Shown here piece after piece: positions 23,896 through 36,675 of a DNA stretch of 64,000 nt (position 1 is its first letter; every line of letters begins with the position of its first letter). Location: the NCBI GenBank assembly GCA_005281725.1, contig SSBO01000008.1, forward strand, positions 1,426,001-1,490,000, given 5' to 3'. The notes beneath the pieces are model-generated. The model did no database searches, was not told the origin of the DNA, and saw only the letters and a list, made by a program, of their open reading frames with translations. The stretch is from Wuchereria bancrofti. Lineage: Eukaryota > Nematoda > Chromadorea > Rhabditida > Onchocercidae. Both the position numbers and the translations under genes were made by a program.

Positions 23896-26800
23896 TTGTT
23901 GAAAATTCAATAATTTTATCATCTTATAAGTGTGTTTGTAAAAATATTATTTCGACATAGAAAGAGAAGAAAAAGAAATTGTCTCATTATTTGTCAACTA
24001 ACTATCGCTTGATTATATGAGAGTTAAAAAAATTTACTGTTTGAATAATTCATGCAACTTTTAAGAGAGTTGGAAAAAAAAGCTTATGCTTTGATAATTT
24101 ACTTTAATTATGTATGTTAGTGCTATATTTTTATTGCATATTTCACGACATTTTTATGATTGTTTTATGACATCTAATAAACTCTGTGAAATTCGAAAAT
24201 GCAAAAATTCAAATATTTCAAATAGTTACCAATTGATTATATTGACGAAATGTTATATTGTCGAAGGACAACAGGGGAAAGTGGAAAAAGGAATGAGGGA
24301 AAATGAGCAATGTGTAATCAAACTGACCATCCCCGTTCAAACTGAATCTCCGTTCAAACTGACCACTCCGTTCAAACTGACCATCCCTGTTCAAACTGGA
24401 TCTCTGTTCAAACTGACCACTCCGTTCAAACTGACCATCCCTGTTCAAACTGGATCTCTGTTCAAACTGACCGTCTCCGTTCAAACTGAATCTCCGTTCA
24501 AACTGACCATCCTCGTTCAAACTGACCATCCTCGTTCAAACTGAATCTCCGTTCAAATTGACCATCTTCATTCGAATTGACTATCTCCGTTCAAACTGAT
24601 CACCTCTGTTCAAACTGATCACCCCCGTTCAAATTGAATCTCCGTTCAAACTGACCATCTACGTCCAAGCTAGTAATCTCTGCCAGTATCAGTGATCTGT
24701 AATTAAAATTCCAAATAACTAACTACATTTTTAATTTTATCAAAATGAGGTGGAATAATTGATTTCAATAATTCTCGATGCAACGATGCACTGAATGCTT
24801 GCTCATCAGTTTCTGCTAGGATCACTCATTTAAGTATAAATTTGATTTTTATAGATTGATCTGACACTTTTAAACTTGATCTTTTTTTTTTTGCTCTTTT
24901 TTAAAAAATTGATATAGGCGTTTCATTTTGAATGATAATAATAGAATACTTTCTGTTATGGCTAAAAGTTCGTAATATAAAATATGTCTAAATAATCAAA
25001 ATATTTTGTTTTTAGAATATTTTTCAGTGAAAATTTTTCAGTGATTCATCACAAAAAATAAATATTTCAACGTTTTTTTTCTAATCCAACTTTTATCTTT
25101 ATTTCTGACTATCAAACTTATCTTTAATGATTAAAATAACACAGACTAATTCATAATGTAAACACCAGTCTGACAATTAAGCTTATATTCAGCAGTTAAA
25201 CTGTTATAACCAACTTTTCATTCAAATTTGAAACTTTTAAAACATCTTTTTCTCCTTCTCTCTTTCTCTCTCTCCCTCTTTTATTTTCTTTTTATAAAAA
25301 TGCTAACTACAATGTTCTTTTTATAGACTACTCCTAGTATCATATCATAGTCTTTATCATCTTTATCAGACTCCTGCTTATCACTAATGCTTATCAATAA
25401 TGAAGAATTAAAATTATCAGCAATGACCATTTTTTAACAAATAGAACATTTATATCTGATTTAACTTAGTGCTACAATCTGTACTGCTTATCAAATGATA
25501 GCAAACTTTCTAATTCTTAACAAATTTTCCATTCTTCTTTTGATAACAATAATTAAGACAATCAAGTCACTTTAACATTTGCACATTTGCACTATAATAT
25601 CAGTTGATAAAATCTTTATCATAAATATTATTCATTTATGCTAAGCAACAATAAAATTTTTTCCCCATTTTTTATTTTTAATTTCTGTAACATTTGCTAT
25701 GGTTATTATCACTGTTTACTGGTTGTTATTAGATTTGTTTATTATTACTATTATTGTTTATCAGATTTAATGAATAATCCTTTATTGGGCATTCAATTTA
25801 ATAATATCATTTACAAACTGTGCTAGGAAGAATTTTTCATGTTTTCCAAAAGTTTAAAAAAGTATTCTTCTGGTAATGAAATTATAATAACTCAGAAACA
25901 AAATTTCATACTTATCTTGTACACAGCTATATAATTTGCTTGGCCATATAGTTAAGACATTTTTTTACATGGTTAAATCGTTCTTCAATTTGGTGTCCTA
26001 TTGAGTTGACATCCGTTTCTTATAGAATGGTGACCTTTCGATCAATGATAAAGTGATTGGTAATTTAACAGAGTAATAAAAAGAAAAACTGGAAAAGATC
26101 ACACTAATCGAATGGATCAATGATCCAATCAATTGCATTTAAAGTATCCAAGAGGTAAAGTTGCTCTTTGTGGTGGCGGTATTTGTTTTCCTTCATTTGA
26201 TTTATATTTAGGAGTAAAAGGAAAGACAAATGAATGTTACCTTAAATATTAAAGATTTAATATTGACTATTCAAATTTAATAGATTTTAAAATTCATGGT
26301 CAGAATTATCTTCCATATGATTTCAATTAATCAATATCTGAATTTTGACTTATATTTTACTGTGCTGATTTGATTTTAAAATGAAACATAGCAAGATATA
26401 AGTCGTAGTATATAAATTCGTAGTATATATAAAAGATAAGTATATAAAAAAGTCGTAGTATACAAGTTCTTATCATGTTTTATCAGCAATATATTATCAG
26501 TAATCCGACGGTGATTGATACTTTTATTTTCAGTTTTTTAAAAGAGTTTTTGGACAAATGAAAAATTTGTGAGGAATGCGTGAAGTTTTCAATCGCAGCT
26601 CTCATCGCAATCATTAATGCCAATCACAGATTATCATGAAAATGATAAGTTATCATCATTTTGTAGAGTTAATTTATTGCTGTATAAATGATACATTGCA
26701 CTATGATTCATATATTGAATTGATTTTTTTTTATTGAAAAACTTATTTTCCTTGCAAAATGATATATGAAATTATGAATTATTATTTATGCAAGTACAAT

Positions 26801-27898
26801 TATAATTCAGTAATCAAACAATACACTAATAATTATGCAAATCGGTTGATTTACCATCAATCTTTGATTTATTTGCATTATGCATAAAGTTAAACAAAGG
26901 ATTACAATTTTGTTTGCAACCGTATTAATACCGGAACAGATCTAATACACATTGATTCATTTCTCCGGCGAAGAAATCAATGAAATCTGAAATTCTTACA
27001 AATAACTCAATAATAGGTTGTTTATGATTTCCGTGCTGCGATGCTTCGACTTTTTGATTTTCTGATTTGATCTGAGAGTATGCTAGATCGAAGTTAAAAT
27101 GTCACTTTTTGGAAAATACAAGTTGTACTGCAGCAGTTTGATCAAGCTATCAGCTAGTGATAATCAACCATTGATAATAATGTTTGTGAGTTTGAAATTA
27201 AGTTGATAATCAATTCTGCTTATGCTTAAAAGTATTGATTAGTGATAAAGTAGTGAAGAAAGTGTTTGATCAAAATTAACTTTTTAATTTTGCTAAAGTT
27301 ATATCGGCTACTGTGCTTTCCTTTTTATTGAGCATTTTTTGAAAACTTTGTGAGTGATATGATAATTTGGCAATAAAATGTTATTGACATGAATCAATCA
27401 GAGAGACCTGATGAAAGCAAATGTTTTTGAGTGGTATGCATTTTTAATTCAATTCCCAAAAAGCTTTTATGATTCATTTCAAAATATTTTGGACCTCGCT
27501 GATAATACAAAAACAAAAAAATCCTACCCATCCTTATTGGCTGTTTCATTTTTGAATTTCTATTTCCAGTTGACAGCAATTTATCTGACTTCAAAATCAG
27601 TTCAATGGGTATCTTTTCAATAAATCTATTCGTGTAAGTTTTAGCAATAATATTTATTTCATTTACAAATTCTTCTAATGAAATGTCTAAGTTTTCAGGT
27701 TTCTTTGCCTGCCTGAAGATCCACGAGCATATATATTTGATCCGAAAATGAGCTAAAAGTTTCGTTACAACAAAAAAAAAAAAACTGAAAACTTTATTGA
27801 AAGCTTTACAAATGCGATCTATTTTTTCTTGATAATTTATCAAATTTTTCTTTCTTAAATGAATAAATAAATTTTTTCCCTAAAATTTACTATTTCAG
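23896..27898. other. Gene-poor region between retroelement cluster and pepsin-inhibitor gene
   Basis: Four kilobases of AT-rich DNA with a tandem satellite at about 24330-24665 (listed separately) and many gataa/ttatc motifs. A 149-codon minus-strand open frame at 27394-27843 contains a phenylalanine run read from a homopolymer and no family motif I know. The unfound first exon of the pepsin-inhibitor gene should lie near the right end. Confidence 0.4.
24326..24665 (+). repeat. Satellite with 17-20 bp units
   Basis: About twenty copies of a unit centred on gttcaaactga, with spacers of the type ccatccc, atctcc or ccactcc, so the period varies between about 17 and 20 bases. The open frames at 24110-24544 (plus) and 24218-24529 (minus) arise because the repeat has no stop in those frames; they are not taken as genes. 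Confidence 0.9.
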
Positions 27899-28831
27899 AT
27901 GGCTAATAGCAGCAGTATCGTTTGGTTCAGCTGACGATATTCCTGTTTCATTATCCGCTGTAGCAAACGGTGTTACTTGCGTTATTGTGGTAAATTTAGC
28001 TTAATCAAAAACAATTTTCAAATTTTCATTTCAAAAATTTCCAAAATTAAAATATTAAAAATTCTTTATCAATAACTGAATGATGCATATCAAAATGAGA
28101 TATCAAAATCATAATTGCATACTTGCAAAATGACTTAAATGATGATTAGCACAAATGCAATGTGTAATAGTTGAACTTACCTAGGACAATAAAATTTACG
28201 TGAACGGCGTGTACAAAGGTAATGCTACCAATGAAAATATCGAAGAAGTTAAAACTTACAATGAGAAAATGCGCGAATGGACAAAAGAGCTTCATAATAC
28301 GATGTATACAGTATGTTTTATACATTTGCATATGTATAGATTGTTACCTGAAATATAAGCATACCTGTTCATCGATCTATCAACTTTTTAAATTCGATAC
28401 CTAAATTACCTGAATGTATTTTATAGGATCCAATTCTACATTAGAATCAGAAATAAAGAGAACTTATCTGATTTACTTTTTAACTCTCTAATTATAAGCA
28501 TAGTTCATTTTTATTAAAGATTAAATTATCACAAAGATATCAATCATCTTTGATCACTTTGAAATAATTCTTATTCATATTGATATGATCTTTACAGACA
28601 ATGAAAAAAGCGGTAGAAGAAATGTTTTCTGATCATGGCGCATTTTGGCGAAATCTTAATGGACCATTCTGGGAAACACTTCATGCATATAGACCGGATG
28701 GTGATTTAATGAATCCAGCAGTAGTACCAATGGATCAACGAGATAATGAACAGCAAAAAAAGCTATTACCAGAGTTTCCGAATTTAATGCCTTATCCGGA
28801 AGTACCTTCTTTCTGTGAGCATAATGTGTGA
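27899..28831 (+). CDS. Pepsin-inhibitor-3 family protein (partial model, 5' exon missing)
   Basis: Nematode-specific family that includes Ascaris pepsin inhibitor PI-3 and filarial 33-kDa antigens; secreted aspartic-protease inhibitors. Exons in phase: 27899-27989, 28185-28310, 28598-28831. The first exon enters in the middle of a codon and encodes a hydrophobic WLIAAVSFG, probably the end of a signal peptide. The core motif GVTCVIVDNKIYVNGVYKG spans exons 1-2 and is followed by an amphipathic helix (VKTYNEKMREWTKEL), as in PI-3 repeats, and the chain ends PSFCEHNV, like the PPPSFC end of PI-3. Only one repeat domain is visible, with a long insert rich in Trp, Phe and charged residues (28598-28770). 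The exon with the start codon was not found. PolyA signal AATAAA at 28906-28911. Confidence 0.7.
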
Positions 28832-28905
28832 ACGTATTTTGGAGTGATTTCACGACACACTTTTTAAATTAAAGCTGGTCGTGATGTTTTTAATGATATT
28901 TTAAA

Positions 28906-28911
28906 AATAAA
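28906..28911 (+). terminator. PolyA signal of the pepsin-inhibitor-like gene
   Basis: AATAAA 75 bases after the TGA at 28829-28831. Confidence 0.5.
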
Positions 28912-30622
28912 AATCGTAGGGATATGTTTTTTTCTTTGCTTTCAAATTTTTATTAATCTTAGATTAATTAGTAGTTTGAACATAATAAATATGAATTTCT
29001 GAATGCAGATATGAATTTCAATTTAACTTAAGTCTCAGACTGTATTCATTACTTTTTAATTTTCAATTAATTTTAATTTTAGAAAGCAAAAATTACTTCA
29101 ATTGGCCGGAAAAAAAAATGGATTATGATAATAGTGGAAATAGAAAATTAAAAAATATAATTTTTTAATATTAGACACTGAAAAGGCGTCATGATGGTAG
29201 CCGAAAAGAAAAGTTGTCAAGTTAAACTGCAATTTTTATATAGTAGCTAGAATAAAAGAAGAACTGTCCTTCGGATGTCACATACATTTTCCATAATTTC
29301 CGTTTTTTTTTTTTTTTTTTTTTTGTCTTTTGATGACTGCAAAAACTGAATATGAAAGATTTTTTCTTTTTGGAAAGTTTGATTAGTAATCAGCACATTT
29401 GAAAAAAGTTTAGTAGTGGAAAAAAGTTTTTTTATTTGCTTCCGGATGATTAACATAATGTTATAAGATTAATGAAGTAAATTATTACTTTCTAACAATT
29501 TATGTCCATCAAAAAAAAATTTGTAAAGCGGTTATGTCCATTATATGGTCAGCAAATTGTTACTTCTGAATTACTGCTAGAAATGTAAAAAGTTTTACAA
29601 AATTTTGTAATTTTTAAAGTAAATTAAAAAACAAAAAGAAAAAAAATAAAATTGAAGCAAATGACAAAAGAGTAAAAATAATATTGTTAAAATTTGTTAA
29701 AATTTCCAACAAATATAGACGATGAAATTTCATTTTCAATAATTGATTATACTCTAAATTTTTGTATTTAATATTTTATTGATTGCTTTTCAAATATATT
29801 ACTTTCTCATTTTTATTTTCTACCACTATCACACATATATGGATTTGTAATAGTAATCAAATTTTCTCACAACCGAAATACTTCCACATCATAAATTTCA
29901 TTTTACTTTTGAAAAAAAAAAAAAAAAAGAGATTCAGAATTTATAGAGTTTCATTGAGCACTGATTATTGTCACATCTATGCTTATTGACCTTCATAGTG
30001 ACTTGCATCATAAATTCAATTGAACGGAACTCGTAGACAATTTTGTTCTTAAATGAAATGAATTAAAATCACTTGCTTTCATCTGATAGTTGTTAGCAAG
30101 GTGATCATAAATGATTATAATGACCTTTCATATCTTGTGATGCTAAAGTAATGCAAGTTAAATTCAAATTAAAAATGAACAAAAATTATTGATGAGTTTA
30201 ATTCATATCAACTTATTATTATCTAAAGAAGTACTTATTAGTTAATGTGTCTTTTTCTCCTTCGATCTTTTCTATGTGACATTTTTTGCAGTACCGCCCT
30301 TACGTCATTTTCATTGTTATATAAACGTAATAAGGAGAGGAAAGTATTTAGGATAGAGCCTGTAGTGTTCAATTTTTAATTTTGAACAATCATAATTTCA
30401 CTTTATGAAATGTTTCTTCTAATCTTTGTTTTCAATATCTTTTTACTCTCTTTCAGATTTAGGAGAAATTCCAGAATCAATCAACAATTTCTGCTTCAGT
30501 AACATTTCTCTGAATAACACTGATCGTATGAATATTACTAACTGTCTAGTTTAGTTCTTTTTTATTTTTGATTTCTGATTTTGGGATCAATTCGAATTAG
30601 ATTACAATTTCCATTTCTGATT
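28912..30622. other. Intergenic region before the ZP gene
   Basis: About 1.7 kb of AT-rich DNA with long T and A runs (29305-29325, 29911-29928). Short frames overlap these runs and are not supported. A ctctctttcag acceptor at about 30466 could mark a 5' non-coding exon or trans-splice site of the ZP gene. Confidence 0.4.
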
Positions 30623-33600
30623 ATGATATTTGCTATTCAACTAGCTATCACTATTTTCATATTGCCCAATTTCATTTCTACCACATATTATGATAACAGT
30701 ATTGTTGGTAAGATATTTACATTTTATTACTGTTGAAAAAAGTTTGTTGTTTACATTTAATGTTTTGGAACTGACTTTTACACTTTCATTACTCGCATTT
30801 TAATGATGAAATTTAGAAATCAGATATTTTTAGAAGTCAAATATTTTTTGATGAACAGGACGAAAGGAAAGGATAATGTAACAAGAGAAAACAAGAAACT
30901 AATAAAGACAAAAATGGAATAAAATACTAATATTAGCGGTTCTTCCGGAAATTATTTGTATTGTTATCATTAATCTTATCATTGAACAGAGATGATAATT
31001 TCACTCAAAAAATATTCTAAAAGAAATAGAAAGTGTGCTGTGAAACGAATTTGCAGAAAGTTTGAATGGAATTTAGAACTGATCATTAGAGAAATCAATT
31101 TAAATAATTATATTAGAGAAATTCAATTTATCAAAGCATAGAACAAAACATAATTAATTCACTACGATTATCAAATACATTATTAATTGTACTGTGAGAA
31201 GTTACTATAATCCAATACAAACAAAAAGAAAGTTTAAAATGAGCTCAGATAGATGAGTAATCGTTTAATTTAACATTGTTATCATTATCCAATTATTGTT
31301 ATCATTATTTTAATTAATTTTTCATGAATTCATCAAATCTATTACAGGTGTTCCAGAGGTAAAATGTATGGAAGATCGAATGAAATTGACGTTCTACACG
31401 GCAAAACCATTTACAGGTCGCGTATTTGTGAAGGGTATGGTTGATAAAGATCAATGTGTGAATTCTTTTATTGGTAATAGAAAACTTGAAGTGCAATATG
31501 AAATAATTAATGGACAATGCAATATGCGCCGTTCTAGAAAGGTTAGCTAATAAAAAAAATGAATAAATAGTAAATAAAATATTTGAAGCATTTTTACAAT
31601 AATACTTTACAAAATTTTAATCTGAAGTTTCATTTTGGGTAAATTAGTCTAAAGTTTCATTTTGAGTAAATTCTAATCTGAAGTTTCATTTTGGGTAAAT
31701 TTTAATCTAAAGTTTCATTTTGAGTAAATTTTAATCTGAAGTTTCATTTTGAGTAAATTTTAATCTGGAGTTTCATTTCGAGTAAATTTTAATCTGAAGT
31801 TTCATTTTGAGTAAATTCTAATCTGAAGTTTCATTTTGAGTAAATTTTAGGTACTGTCATACCTGAAATTTTTGTAGTACATATCCATCCTATTATTGTA
31901 TTTTCTCTTTTCATTTGATCCTGATCAAATATGTAAATTACATCTGATATGATTATCAGTTATTTTTGTAATTATAAATATGTAAATATCTTTCAAACCA
32001 TACAATAATTTGTCAACAATTTTTTTCATAAGACCATTATCACTGATTATCAATGATTCAATTTATGTCAAAGTGTGCTAATATGCACTCTGATCAAAAC
32101 ATTTTGCATTCTCTTTTTTTCTCCTATCATTTCGCTTTATCATCGTTTCTCTTTCGTTTGTTGATTTTAAAAATATTTCATCGAATTCATTGTCGGAATC
32201 CCATTATTGAAATTTTTTTAAAGAAATTTAAGCATTTTAATGCAAAAAAAAAACTTATTTCGCTAAGATTTGCTTGCAGAAATTTAAAACAAAAACCATA
32301 AAACAAAATTTTAAGGATTAAAAATACTGAGAATAAACCTGATAAAATAGATTTACCCACGGGAATGACTATACTATCGCTTGATATTGTATTAATGACA
32401 CTCCTAAAATGTGCAACTTTTAGAGAATTAAAGAATTAAACATGAATACGTATTTTGATAACTAAGTAGATCATTAATTAAACAGGTTTTCAAACGTTGA
32501 AAAAAAATGATATCGATAATTTTGAATTTCAGGAATTTGTTTGATAAAGATATAAAAAACTAGTAGTATGTCTATTTTAAAATATTAACTGTTTGCTTTT
32601 TTTTCAATCAATATTTAAAGATTTCAGAATAAATAGCATTAAATCGTAAATTAAACATTTAACTATGTGATTTTAAAACCTTTAATAAGTGATCGGTGTA
32701 CTTAGCATAATCTTTTATCTTATTACAAACAAGAAGATCTTTGAACTTTACCGAAAATATTAAATAAAGGGTTTTTGAAGTGGATTTTCAAAGGCGGTTA
32801 TGGATGATATGCTCCCGTGTTTTTCGATTTAAGGCCAGAGTGGACCACTGACCACGATCGATCAATCTCAAAGCTGAGAGATTGTTTTAGAGGGTCCTTG
32901 TATCCTTTCTTTAGGATTAGGATAGAATCTTAGGATGGCGGTTATTTTCCATCTCTAAGAAATGTTCTGCTCAAGCAATATTGCTTGAGGGTCACGTGGT
33001 CAGCGTACTGGCTATTTGGGATGGTGCGGAAGCGACGCTGTTGGAAGCGTTTAAGGAATTGCATAGTGCGGTAGATAACCTATGACCCATACTTTTTTAT
33101 AGAGTTTTTTGAATGCCTTTTAGAGCACACCTTTGTGAATTTTGGCACTTGAGCAAACAATCCTTCCAAGGTAAGTAAACTGCTAAACTGACGTGAACTT
33201 AAATTAACCTATGCTTATAGTGTGAAGATGATAATCTATCTGTGATGGAGGTAGTCGGTGCAGAATTTCCAAGTTGACATGCAATGCAAAAAGCTTTGCA
33301 ACTTCTGCAAAACGTACAAAGTGATGTAAAGTTTTGGTTTGGACTAAGGTTGAATATGTTTACTCTCGAATTCAAAAACTTTTTTCTTCATCGAACTCTA
33401 CTGTTCTCTAAAAAATTGTGGATAAAATTGATAGAATGCAATATTGTTTTGTATTATTGATTATTTCGAAGAATTCAGAGATTATATCATCGTATCTGAC
33501 TTAATCCCACTGATCCTCGGCCATTTTGAAGAATTTAGAGAGAGAGAGAGATATCCTAGTGTCTCAAGACTTTTCTGCCTACGTCAAATACCTCGATGAG

Positions 33601-36600
33601 ATGAGTTTATCATTTTTCTTGCAACTGTCTGAGAACGAATATCATTTCTATGATGTTTCCGTCAACTCTAAAATCATATTGTAATAGATGTCGCATCAAA
33701 ATGTGGGTGATAAGATGTCAATGCTTTCTAGGTCGACTTTCCAGACGTCCGTTATCATTACAATTTCAAATCCTATTTGTTTAGTATTCCTTTTCAGGCT
33801 TTTTTCTTCTAACACTGATATCAGCAAAAGATAAGAATTTTATCATCCAGGATGAGGAATCAAGGATGTATATACTAAATGAATTATTTCGCTTATTATT
33901 TAGATTACATTTTGCTTATTATTTAGTGGAGATAATCCGATCGGAGAATAATCACTCAGCAAGTTAACAAGTTTTGGAGAAGACTAAATCTTTGATGATA
34001 AAGTTAACTCTAAAATGGAAATATTGATCTACCTAACCAGCAAAGTATTCTCTAAAGTTTCTTTCTTCATGTAGAACAATTTCATTGAGGATAACAATGT
34101 CGATATTAAATGACGGTTAGTGGACAACGCTGTCACCATGTTTCTGATTCAGTCTGAATATTTTTGGAGACAGATATATGCCTCTGTTTTTTTATTTTTG
34201 GTAGACCGCTGAAGATATCCTTTGGTTGCGGTTACCACCAACCGCGCGGAATATGAATGCTTGAAAAGAGATGGTGGTTATTCAGTTTGTTTCATCATTG
34301 GGGTCAGTCTCGAGGAATCAAAATCCTAAACTGCTTGCATAAGTTCATCTTTTATCTGCCGCTTCTCTGCTCACCTGTCGCTAACAGATTTTGTAAGTGA
34401 AGGTATATATTCCTCCTGTGCCAATGGTTTCTTCAGATATGCATTTTACCTGAAATTCATTTGCTAGGCTAACGTCGTCTGACTTGGAATGCTAGAAACT
34501 AGCATAGCTTGCGTGTTTATAAAAATACGTAAACACGTAAACTCCTTCGCCACGTCAGTGGGTATAAGTTGGAGGGCAATAATAATTCAATTTTAATGAT
34601 AATAAATATTGAAAACAATTTTCAATCTTAAATCATCTTGAATTTATTAAGCAAAGTTCATCTGTTCATTTCTCATTATATTAATTAAATATTCGATGTA
34701 ATAAAAATTGTTCGAAATTTGACATCTTGAACTTTATCATAAAACTGAAAATTGTGAAATTAATTCAATCCTTTATTAACAAAAATATTTTTTTATAGAT
34801 TGGTCCTGAATTAAAAGGTATCGAGCAGTCTATTACTATAATTGTTTCCTTTCACGATACATTCACTACAAAGATTGACCGTGCATTTCGATGTACTTGT
34901 TTTTACTTGGAAGCTGATCGAGTGGTTACTGTTCAATTTGATGTCAGGTGACAATTGTCCAAATTATTTAAACTGCAAATTTAAAAGACGATGATAACTT
35001 GTTTAATAGCTTACTGTAAAATTTGTTATTGGATTGTGAGAGCAAAAGAATACATTGTTTCATAATTAATTGACAAGGAATAAAGCAAAAAGAATGTCAT
35101 CTCATTAATTAAGAGAATAAATTATGTACTGAATTAAGTATGATTCCGACGACGGATTTGATTGATACTGCTCGAATGCCTCTTTGTACCTATACTGTTC
35201 GACGAGATTCAATAACCGGAAAAACTGTTTCATTTGCAACCATTGGTGAACCTGTTTTTCATGTTTGGCAGTGCGAAAGCGGTAATGTCTTAATTTGATT
35301 TTTGCAAGTTGCGCAAGAGGACATTATGACAATTAGATGATTATGTAATCAATGCGGCACTTTTTTTTTTTCAGATACGTTTTCTATTCTTGTGCACAGT
35401 TGTTTTGTGGATGACGGAAATGGACGTGAAAAAAAGCTTCTTATTGATGAACGCGGGTTTGTCACTTTTGTTTACATTGAAATTTCGATTCTCTTCTTTA
35501 TTCGGTAAAAAAGTTGTCACATATGACATATGAGTGTCATGTCAAAGTTACTAATCTCTTCATTCATTCTTCAGTTGCGCAATTGAACCTGCAATTATAC
35601 CTGATTTAACATATAATGAAATCGGTAATATGGCTTTTTCTAAAGTGAATGTTTTTAAATTTGCCGATAAATTGACAACTTATTTTCAATGTGCTGTTTC
35701 GACTTGTATGCGCTCGGAAGGAAGATGCAATGAAAAAACTGTTAGTGTTAAAATTTGAATCAAAAATTAATTGTTGCTATAAGTGATTTTATAATTTACG
35801 TATGAAAAAGTTATTTTATAATTTAATTTAAAATCTAAAATTCAATTTTTCGTTTGAAAATCAAAATCAAAATTGCATGGATAATTTAAAAGATAAGAAT
35901 TTCTACAAATTAATGAATTGATTTATATAAAATGCTTTTAAAAAAAATTTATCTTTTAGCCACCATTCTGTGCTAATGATCGAATGGAATATTTCGGACC
36001 AAGAATAGCTCAAAGATCAGCAAATGCAAATATAACAGAAATAATTGAAAAAACAACAAAGACAATTTTTAAATATCGAAAGTTACGAAGTGTTATCAAT
36101 CCAATCACATCATTTTTGCTGGAAAATCAAACTTCATCAAAGGAATATGAAGAGTATACGATGGATTTATCAGCTGATAAAATTGTTGTGTTAGATTTAG
36201 ATGAAGAAAGACCGAATAATGCAGAAAACTCTTTATCAACTCAGGTAAAACTCTTTATCAACTCAGGTAAAACTCTTTATTACAATTAAATTGCGCTTAA
36301 TATATTTTTATTGTTATATTAATTTTGTATACAGTAAGTGTGATATATTTTTAATTTTTTTTTTTTTTTTTATAGCTAAAGTCATTTAATTGTTAAAGTT
36401 CATTTATATTTCAGACTTTGATCATATTATAATAAATTATTCAATTTTCAACTATAACAAATATTAACTGTAATACTTTTCTACATTCTTTTTTTAAGCT
36501 AGAAAACGAAATGTCAAAAAAGCAGATGCGATTACAAAATGATGGAAAATTTTGTTTGAACTTATCGACAGCTATACTATTAAATATAATCATTTGCTTA

Positions 36601-36675
36601 TCATTTCTTGTACTGACCGGTGGATTTGTTAGGATGTTATGGATGAGTAAAATGGCTGATAAATTATCACTATGA
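30623..36675 (+). CDS. ZP-domain cuticlin-like membrane protein
   Basis: Predicted secreted/membrane-anchored protein of the cuticlin family, which polymerises in nematode cuticle or apical matrix. Eight exons join in phase to 426 residues: 30623-30707, 31348-31541, 34799-34947, 35139-35281, 35375-35456, 35575-35740, 35960-36244, 36499-36675. Exon 1 gives a signal peptide (MIFAIQLAITIFILPNF). The ZP domain opens with GVPEVKCMEDRMKLTFYTAK and FTGRVFVKGMVDKDQC, continues with FRCTCFYLE, MPLCTYTVRRDSITG, HSCFVDDGNGR and VFKFADKLTTYFQCAVSTC, and ends with RCNEKTPPFC, the usual cuticlin pattern of spaced cysteines. Basic sites (RSAN, KYRKLR) after the domain may be cleavage sites. The last exon encodes a membrane segment (about residues 387-408) and a short tail. 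Intron 2 (3.3 kb) contains a minisatellite and a LINE relic. The donor of exon 7 lies in a tandem duplication. Family certain, exact paralogue unknown. Confidence 0.88.
31595..31850 (+). repeat. Minisatellite in ZP gene intron 2
   Basis: Eight to nine near-perfect copies of a roughly 28-base unit: ttttaatctgaagtttcatt followed by ttgagtaaa. It lies just after the donor of exon 2. Confidence 0.9.
32790..34560 (-). mobile_element. Decayed LINE (non-LTR retrotransposon) inside ZP gene intron 2, antisense
   Basis: Visibly richer in G and C than its surroundings. On the minus strand two LINE hallmarks can be read. Around 34040-34115 a short stretch reads NIDIVILNEIVLHEERNF, like the DIAxLxETR motif of AP-type endonucleases in CR1-like elements. 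Around 32800-32880 QWSTLALNRKTREHIIHN matches the conserved QWxxLAxNRxxWRxxI end of the same type of ORF2. Stops and frame breaks occur throughout and little or no intact reverse transcriptase is readable. The 5' end of the element is therefore near 34560 and its 3' end near 32790. Exact limits are not visible. Confidence 0.6.
36226..36269 (+). repeat. 22-bp tandem duplication spanning a splice donor
   Basis: Two perfect copies of aaactctttatcaactcaggta in tandem, followed by ten further matching bases. Each copy contains the exon end and donor CAG|gtaaaa. The first donor (after 36244) keeps the frame into the membrane-segment exon; the second (after 36266) would shift it. Confidence 0.9.

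Noticed and set aside
24110..24544. 144-codon plus-strand ORF and 103-codon minus-strand ORF
   Set aside because: Both are translations of the tandem satellite; no start context, splice sites or family similarity.
27394..27843. 149-codon minus-strand ORF
   Set aside because: Composition is partly plausible, but it includes a phenylalanine run from a homopolymer, no upstream exon or acceptor fits, and no family is recognised. Not reported as a gene.
32053..32301. 82-codon plus-strand ORF in the ZP gene intron
   Set aside because: AT-noise composition, inside an intron, no phase-matching splice sites.
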